This document shows, piece after piece, positions 59,105 to 64,000 of a DNA stretch of 64,000 bases (within the stretch, counting starts at the first letter, position 1; every line of letters starts with the position of its first letter). This stretch comes from Prauserella endophytica (GTDB lineage: Bacteria > Actinomycetota > Actinomycetes > Mycobacteriales > Pseudonocardiaceae), in NCBI RefSeq assembly GCF_005146945.1, contig NZ_SWMS01000001.1, forward strand, positions 558,001 through 622,000, in the 5' to 3' direction. A program made the position numbers and the translations under genes. Under the pieces are notes generated by a model that had not been told where the DNA came from, ran no database searches, and worked only from the letters and a program-made list of their open reading frames with translations.

Positions 59105-59974
59105 CTAGGAGAACTGCTCGTTCCTGACAGTCCGGATGAGCGCCCTCGTCTCCTCGGGTGTCAGGGAACTGCGGTAGAGGGCGTCGTGGTACTCGCGGTA
59201 CTTCTCGACTGCCTTCGTCCGCTCGATGTGCCGGATGCCGGCGTGGGTCTCGATGTGCACGACGTCGCGATCGATGTCCTCGCTGAACTCGAAGTAGGCG
59301 TACATGCACGTGCTCGTGAACAGCGGCTGCGTGGCGAAGGGGAATACGCGCAGCTCGATGTTGGGGGCGGTCGAGCTCTCGATGAGGTGGTCCAGCTGGG
59401 CGCGCATGATCTCGGGGCTGCCGACCAGTTGGCGGATGCTGGACTCGTGGGTCACGGCGACCAGCGTGAGCGGGGGTTGCCCCTCACGCTGGCGCAGGGC
59501 TCGCTGGCGTTTCATGCGCAGCTCGACGAGCTGCTCGATGTCGTCGGACGTGCGCCACGGCTCGGTACTGCGGTAGTAGGCGCGCGCGTAGTCGGCCGTC
59601 TGCAACAGGACCGGGATCGCGGGGATGGTGTAGACCCTGGCGACCGACGCCTCGGTCTCGTAGGCGACGTGCGCGCCGAGCTCGTCCGAGATCTGCCCGC
59701 TGTAGTCGGTCCACCAGCCCTGTGACTGGGACGCCTTCGTCCAGCGTTCGAGGCGGCTGGCGACCTGCGTGCCCTCGATCCCGTAGAAGCGGACGAGGTC
59801 CCGGATGTCGCGAAGCTGGGGACGGCCCTGCGCGTTCTCGAGGCGGGACAGCTTCGAGGTGGAGATCAGGAGAGCTTCGGCGACCTCTTCGAGGGTACGG
59901 CCTGCCTCGCCGCGGAGCCTGCGCAGCTCCTCGGCGATGCGGCGCCGCGGTACCACGGGGCCTGGATCAGCCAT
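59105..59974 (-). CDS. XRE-family regulator with DUF5753
   Basis: 289 aa. HTH at 27-50 (TLEEVAEALLISTSKLSRLE), then the ~190-residue DUF5753 domain (LLQTADYARAYYRSTEPW, MKRQRAL, FTSTCMYAYFEF). In Streptomyces such proteins (WhiJ-like) pair with small DUF397 proteins. None is adjacent here. GAGG precedes ATG 59974. It probably controls itself and the dioxygenase gene downstream. Confidence 0.9.
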   Translation of the reverse strand: MADPGPVVPRRRIAEELRRLRGEAGRTLEEVAEALLISTSKLSRLENAQGRPQLRDIRDLVRFYGIEGTQVASRLERWTKASQSQGWWTDYSGQISDELGAHVAYETEASVARVYTIPAIPVLLQTADYARAYYRSTEPWRTSDDIEQLVELRMKRQRALRQREGQPPLTLVAVTHESSIRQLVGSPEIMRAQLDHLIESSTAPNIELRVFPFATQPLFTSTCMYAYFEFSEDIDRDVVHIETHAGIRHIERTKAVEKYREYHDALYRSSLTPEETRALIRTVRNEQFS

Positions 59975-60191
59975 CGGACCTCGATCCGGGTGCTTAGAAC
60001 CACGGGTGTTCCAGTGCGGGATGTCCTCGTGGGAATCCCAGACCGCAGATTGTAGGCCATGGCCGCAAGTCCTTCTCGGAGCGGCTTCAACCATGCAGGC
60101 GTATTGCGCTGAACGGGTGATAGCGAGGCCCCCTGGAGCGGCTTCGGAGGGCTGCCGCGCCGCGGTTCACTAGGCCACAAGAGTGGACTGC

Positions 60192-60269
60192 GTGGGATCG
60201 CAAAAATGGGAATTGCATGACGGTTGCCCATCACGGGACACTCAACATGTAGTTCCCAGAAGATCCCAC
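60192..60269. repeat. Nested inverted repeats in the 384-base gap upstream of the SH3 gene
   Basis: Outer arms GTGGGATC (60192-60199) and GATCCCAC (60262-60269). Inner arms TGGGAA (60207-60212) and TTCCCA (60253-60258). All are perfect and concentric, though the joining stretches differ in length. The gap 59975-60358 between the divergent XRE and SH3 genes is otherwise without a gene. The repeats may be operator half-sites or an RNA structure. Confidence 0.55.
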
Positions 60270-60358
60270 CACGTCGCACAGGAAGGAGACGTCAGCACGA
60301 ACGTCGGAGCGATCGAGGAGGGGACGCGGCAAACCCGTCGAGCAGAGGGAGGTCGACA

Positions 60359-60793
60359 ATGTTCGTGTCGTTGCGAGTGGGCTTGTTCGTCCGTGTCCTT
60401 GTGGTGGCAGCGATGGTGGCCGCGGGGCTGATGCTCGTCCTCAGTTCCCGAGCGGAGCAGGGTGCCCCGCAGGGCGGTGACCGCCGAGCCGGGACCGAGC
60501 AGATCCAGGCGAGCGAGGCGGCGGAGACTCGCTACCGCGTTTCCGGGACCGATGGGGCAGGCCTGAACGTGCGGGCATGTCCGGACGCCGACTGCGTCAA
60601 AGTCGGCTGGCTCGACGAGGGCGCGCCCTTCGTCGGCACCTGCTGGGAGCCGGGCACGGCGGTTGCCAGCAACACGATGTGGGTCAGCGGCACCGTCGAC
60701 GGCCGCACCGGGTTCGTCTCGGCCCACTACCTCCGACCCGAGTCCGGAGTGGGCGCACCCGCCTGCGAGGACCCGGTCGATCTCGCCCGGTGA
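60359..60793 (+). CDS. Membrane-anchored SH3-domain protein
   Basis: 144 aa. One N-terminal transmembrane helix (~11-29), then a bacterial SH3 fold: YRVSGTDGAGLNVRACPDADCVKVGWLDEG, MWVSGTVDGRTGFVSAHYL. Four cysteines (74, 79, 95, 136) may form disulfides outside the cell. Such domains bind peptidoglycan or partner proteins. AGAGGGAGG lies 7 bases before ATG 60359. Confidence 0.8.
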   Translation: MFVSLRVGLFVRVLVVAAMVAAGLMLVLSSRAEQGAPQGGDRRAGTEQIQASEAAETRYRVSGTDGAGLNVRACPDADCVKVGWLDEGAPFVGTCWEPGTAVASNTMWVSGTVDGRTGFVSAHYLRPESGVGAPACEDPVDLAR

Positions 60794-60801
60794 CCCCGGG
60801 C

Positions 60802-60828
60802 GCCCTGAGGGCGCCGGTCCCTCAGGGC
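60802..60828. terminator. Bidirectional hairpin between SH3 gene and glcF
   Basis: GCCCTGAGGG (60802-60811), 7-base loop, CCCTCAGGGC (60819-60828), perfect 10-bp stem. It lies 8 bases past the SH3-gene stop and includes the glcF stop codon (60822-60824), so it can serve both convergent genes. Confidence 0.75.
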
Positions 60829-62108
60829 AAAGGGCGACCCCGCAACGAGGCGTCGAGCACCTGCACCGGGTGGAACATGGGGACGTCGCCGTCCAGGTAC
60901 CGGCCGATCTGCAACAGGCAGCCAGGGTTCGCGGTCACGAGCAGGTCCGGGTTCACGGCGCGGATGTTGCCCGCCTTGCGCTCGCCCAGCTCCGCCGCGG
61001 GTTCCGGCTGCACCATGTTGTAGATGCCGGCCGAGCCGCAGCACAATTCCGCTTCCGGCAGGTCGACGACGTCGAGCCCGGGGATCGTCCGCAGCACGGC
61101 CCTCGGCTGGGCCCGCACACCCTGGGCATGCCCGAGGTGGCAGGCATCGTGGTAGGCGACCTTCGCCTTCATCGGATGCCGCTTCGCCCGGGGCTCCAGC
61201 TCAGCCAGCAGCTCGGTGACGTCCCGCACCTTGGCGCTGAACGATTTCGCCCGCTCCGCCCACTCCGGATCGTCGGCCAGGAGGTCGGCGTACTCCTTCA
61301 TCGACGAGCCGCAGCCTGCGACGTTCACGACGATGTTGTCCACCGGCAGCTTCTCGAACGTCTCGATGGTGCGCTTCGCGTGCTTGGTGGCGTGGTCCTC
61401 TCGCCCAGCGTGCAGCCCGAGCGCGCCGCAGCAGCCCTGGTCTCTCGGCGTCAGCACCTCGCAGCCCTCGGCCGCGAGCACCCGCTGGGTCGCGACGTTG
61501 ACCTCGTGGAAGAACACGTCCTGCACACAGCCCGAGAGCATCGCGACCCGTCGGCGAACGGGACCGTCCGGCTTCACTCGGCGAGGCAGCGACGCGAACG
61601 CGTCCCGCAGCTTCACCGGCGGCATGAGCGCCTGTGTCGCGCGCAGCCGGGGCGGTAGCACCCGCTCGGCCACGCGGTCCAGCCGCAGTTTCTGGTAGAC
61701 GAGCCCGAAGATCGCCGCCGCCCGCAACCGCCGCCGGTAGGGGAACAACGCGAAGATGCCGCCCCGGAAGAGCCGGTCGGAGCGCGATCGCTCGACGTTG
61801 CGCTCGATCTGCGGGCGCGTGGCCTCCAGCAGACGGTTGTACTGCACCCCGGACGGGCACGCCGTCACGCACGCCATGCAGCCAAGGCACGCGTCGATGT
61901 GCTCCGTGAAGGCGCCCTGGAGCTCGATCTCGCCACGCTCGGCCAGGTCCATCAGGTAGATCCGGCCACGCGGGGAGTCCATTTCCTCGCCCCACAGCTG
62001 GTAGGTCGGGCACGTGGGCAGGCAGAACCCGCAGTGCACGCAGTCGTCGAGCAGCTCCCGCGATGGTGGGTGCAGTGCGTCGAACCCCGGCTCCGTCCGC
62101 TCCGTCAC
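60822..62108 (-). CDS. glcF: Glycolate oxidase iron-sulfur subunit
   Basis: 428 aa. Two C-x2-C-x2-C-x3-C-P clusters (Cys23/26/29/33 and Cys74/77/80/84) hold 4Fe-4S centres. Two CCG domains follow (QGCCGALGLHAG, ELCCGSAG). Takes electrons from the flavin subunits of glycolate/lactate oxidation to the respiratory chain at the membrane. GTG 62108 has GGAGGAG 5 bases upstream and overlaps the glcE stop. The stop codon lies in a terminator hairpin. Confidence 0.93.
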   Translation of the reverse strand: MTERTEPGFDALHPPSRELLDDCVHCGFCLPTCPTYQLWGEEMDSPRGRIYLMDLAERGEIELQGAFTEHIDACLGCMACVTACPSGVQYNRLLEATRPQIERNVERSRSDRLFRGGIFALFPYRRRLRAAAIFGLVYQKLRLDRVAERVLPPRLRATQALMPPVKLRDAFASLPRRVKPDGPVRRRVAMLSGCVQDVFFHEVNVATQRVLAAEGCEVLTPRDQGCCGALGLHAGREDHATKHAKRTIETFEKLPVDNIVVNVAGCGSSMKEYADLLADDPEWAERAKSFSAKVRDVTELLAELEPRAKRHPMKAKVAYHDACHLGHAQGVRAQPRAVLRTIPGLDVVDLPEAELCCGSAGIYNMVQPEPAAELGERKAGNIRAVNPDLLVTANPGCLLQIGRYLDGDVPMFHPVQVLDASLRGRPLP

Positions 62109-63217
62109 GGGTTCTCCTCCCTGTTGCCGAACTCCCCGAACCACGACTCGAACCGGCCCGGGCTAAGCCGCCCGTGCGGATCCAGCTCGTTCTTCAGCGC
62201 TCGCAGCACCCGAATCGCCGAGGGCATCCGGCCCCACGCGCGCACCCCGCTCGGCGGTCGCTGGTGCGTCACCGACGTCCCGCCGATCGCCGTCACGGCG
62301 TCGTGCATCCCGTTGACCTCCGCGAACGGCAGCCCCACCGTGCCGATGCCCGTGCCCAGCCCTGCCACCGCGGGCCCACCGGGTGCGCCGATCAACCCCG
62401 CGAGCCTGCTGGGCCTGCAGCCGACACGGACCACTGCCGCGCCGGTCAGCTCCGCGTGCCTGGCCCACGCGGCGTCGGCGTCGTCCTCGGTGAGCACCGA
62501 GCCACCGATCAGTCCGGCGAGCTCCCTCGCCCTGGCCTCGGTGCCATCGGGTGTCCCTTCGAGCCGCGCGAGCAACGTGCCCTCGGCCCACTCCAGGCAC
62601 ACCGGTTCGAGCGCGCTGCCGAGCACCAGTGCGGCCCGTTCCGCGCCGACGTCCAGCGGGCACTCGAGCGACACCGTGCGCGCGGACGCGGGAACGGGGT
62701 GCAGCCGCAGCACGACCTCGGCCAGCAGCGCGAACCCGCCGTAGGAGCCGTGCAGCAGCTTCGCGAGGTCGTAGCCCGCGACGTTCTTGATCACGTGCCC
62801 GCCTGTGCGGGCGACCGTGCCGTCGGCGAGCACCACGGTCGCGCCGATCACCAGGTCTCGCAACGATCCGTACGCGAGCGCGAGCGGGCCCGAGTCGGCC
62901 GTGGCGACGAGCCCGCCGACCGTCGCACCCCGGGCGACGCGAGCGGCGTCGAACGCGACACGCTGGCCGTTGGCGGCGAGCTCGGCCTGCAACTCCGAGA
63001 GTGGGGTACCGGCCCGCACGGCGACCGTCATGTCGGAGGGGTTGTAGGCGAGTACGCCGGTCATCCGCGTGGTGTCGAGCACCGTGTCGGTGGGGAGCGC
63101 TGCGCCCGCCCACCCGGCCGCTGTCCCGGCGCCCTGGAGCTGGACGGTGCCCTCGGTGTCGGCGAGTGCTTCGTGCGCGCCCCGCAGATCCGTGGGCGCC
63201 AGCATGGTGGCGGTCAT
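62105..63217 (-). CDS. glcE: Glycolate oxidase FAD-binding subunit
   Basis: 370 aa. FAD-binding type 4 (PCMH) domain: AVRAGTPLSELQAELAANGQ, ARGATVGGLVATADSG, GSLRDLVIGATVVLADG and HVIKNVAGYDLAKLLHGSYG. C-terminal FAD-linked oxidase domain ends LDPHGRLSPGRF. Subunit of the GlcDEF complex. Start overlaps the glcD stop, stop overlaps glcF. Confidence 0.93.
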   Translation of the reverse strand: MTATMLAPTDLRGAHEALADTEGTVQLQGAGTAAGWAGAALPTDTVLDTTRMTGVLAYNPSDMTVAVRAGTPLSELQAELAANGQRVAFDAARVARGATVGGLVATADSGPLALAYGSLRDLVIGATVVLADGTVARTGGHVIKNVAGYDLAKLLHGSYGGFALLAEVVLRLHPVPASARTVSLECPLDVGAERAALVLGSALEPVCLEWAEGTLLARLEGTPDGTEARARELAGLIGGSVLTEDDADAAWARHAELTGAAVVRVGCRPSRLAGLIGAPGGPAVAGLGTGIGTVGLPFAEVNGMHDAVTAIGGTSVTHQRPPSGVRAWGRMPSAIRVLRALKNELDPHGRLSPGRFESWFGEFGNREENP

Positions 63218-64000
63218 AGCCGTTCGATCACTCCCGCCTCCTCCAGCGGATGCGGCCGGTACCGGCCGGGACGCTCACCGCACAGGCGTGGGGTGGGCAG
63301 CAGCTTGCCGGGGTTGCACAGCTTGCCCGGGTCGAAGGCCGAGCGGACCCGGTCCATCGTCGCGAGGTCGTCGACGCCGAACATGCGCGGCATCGAGCAC
63401 GCCTTGTCGGTACCGATCCCGTGCTCGCCCGACAGCGAACCGCCCAACTCTACGCACAACTCGGCGATGTCCTTCGACAGTTCCTCGGCTCGCTCCAGCT
63501 CGCCGGCGTCCTCGTCGAAGAGCACCAGGGGATGCAGGTTGCCGTCGCCCGCGTGGAAGACGTTCGCGACCCGCAGCCCGGCCGCCTGTCCCATCTCCTC
63601 GATGCGCCCGAGCACCTCCGCGAGCCGGGTCCTCGGCACCACGCCGTCCTGCACGATGTAGTCGGGGCTGATCCGGCCGACGGCCGCGAAAGCGGCCTTG
63701 CGCCCCATCCAGATCTTGGCCCGTTCGCCCGCGTCGCCCGCGATGTGCAGCCGCGTGCAGCCGTGCCGGTCGCAGATGGCCTTGACCTGTTCGAACTGGC
63801 TGCCACACTCGGCGGCGGGCCCGTCCAGCTCGACGACGAGCGCCGCGGGGGTGTCGAGCGTGTAACCGGCGCCGACCGCCTTCTCCGCGGCCTGGATGGC
63901 GAGGTTGTCCATCATCTCCACCGCGGCCGGGACGATCCCCGCGGCGACGATGTCGCTGACCACCTCGCCCGCCGCGCGCACCGACGGGAAGTCGGCGAGC
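63214..64000 (-). CDS. glcD: Glycolate/lactate oxidase FAD-linked subunit, 5' end missing
   Basis: The last ~262 residues of GlcD. FAD-linked oxidase C-terminal domain: VFHAGDGNLHPLVLFDE, GSLSGEHGIGTDKA, FDPGKLCNPGKLLP. The frame runs off the window, so the N-terminal PCMH domain and the start are outside. First gene of the coupled glcDEF set that oxidises glycolate (or D-lactate) to the 2-keto acid. Confidence 0.93.
   Translation of the reverse strand, partial: LADFPSVRAAGEVVSDIVAAGIVPAAVEMMDNLAIQAAEKAVGAGYTLDTPAALVVELDGPAAECGSQFEQVKAICDRHGCTRLHIAGDAGERAKIWMGRKAAFAAVGRISPDYIVQDGVVPRTRLAEVLGRIEEMGQAAGLRVANVFHAGDGNLHPLVLFDEDAGELERAEELSKDIAELCVELGGSLSGEHGIGTDKACSMPRMFGVDDLATMDRVRSAFDPGKLCNPGKLLPTPRLCGERPGRYRPHPLEEAGVIERL

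Overview
The window is GC-rich DNA with strong third-position GC bias and dense, overlapping operons. It looks like a chromosomal segment of a mycolic-acid-free actinobacterium of the Pseudonocardiaceae type (Saccharomonospora, Amycolatopsis or Prauserella-like). That placement is inference. It rests on the PPE/EspG export cassette, the CvnABCD conservon, the XRE/DUF5753 regulator, the DUF305/DUF6153 pair, an F420-type LLM oxidoreductase and the abundance of TetR regulators. Both ends cut genes: the 5' end of glmS on the left and the 5' end of glcD on the right.

Left part (1-9.8 kb): glmS 3' end, an aromatic/histidinol-phosphate aminotransferase, a dienelactone-hydrolase-like protein, a three-gene type VII export cassette (small helical protein, PPE-domain protein, EspG chaperone), acetoacetyl-CoA synthetase, and tandem tRNA-Ser(GCT) and tRNA-Arg(ACG) with a terminator. 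A divergent membrane protein/TetR pair follows. From 9.8 to 13.0 kb an arsenic resistance locus (arsR-acr3-arsC, divergent arsI) sits between decayed gene fragments on both sides. arsR and arsI start from interleaved promoters that place the transcription start on each ATG.

13-21.8 kb: a TetR gene and a five-gene oxidative cluster (Baeyer-Villiger-type flavin monooxygenase, ferritin-like PF10118 protein, ferredoxin reductase, SRPBCC protein, SDR), then small accessory genes, another TetR, and a lipoprotein/LexA-like operon. 21.4-25.9 kb: a tightly coupled minus-strand operon of an asparagine-synthetase-fold enzyme without the N-terminal cysteine, an acidic membrane protein, and two related proteins of unknown function. 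One of these two is a zinc-ribbon membrane protein. A cupin-like gene diverges from it. This is the best candidate for an undescribed system. 26.9-29.2 kb: a Thr/Ser-rich secreted protein with a class F sortase, and an MscS channel.

29.3-37.9 kb: sugar-acid catabolism (KDG kinase, DHDPS-family aldolase, enolase-superfamily dehydratase, IclR regulator, KDPG aldolase, ABC binding protein and two permeases, zinc dehydrogenase), with a long inverted repeat in the divergent control region. 37.8-53 kb is mixed. It holds an LLM oxidoreductase behind a KstR-like palindrome, PARG-like and DedA proteins, and a TetR with a perfect palindrome. It also holds a P450, a MerR, prfC, Mn catalase, an acyl-CoA ligase with an NTF2-like protein, a secreted beta-propeller, an M48 protease and DoxX. 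53.2-57.1 kb is the cvnABCD signalling operon, ended by a 15-bp hairpin. 57.3-64 kb holds DUF305/DUF6153, a 2OG-Fe(II) dioxygenase, an XRE/DUF5753 regulator, an SH3-domain protein and the glycolate oxidase operon glcDEF. No CRISPR array, insertion sequence, integrase or rRNA gene was seen.
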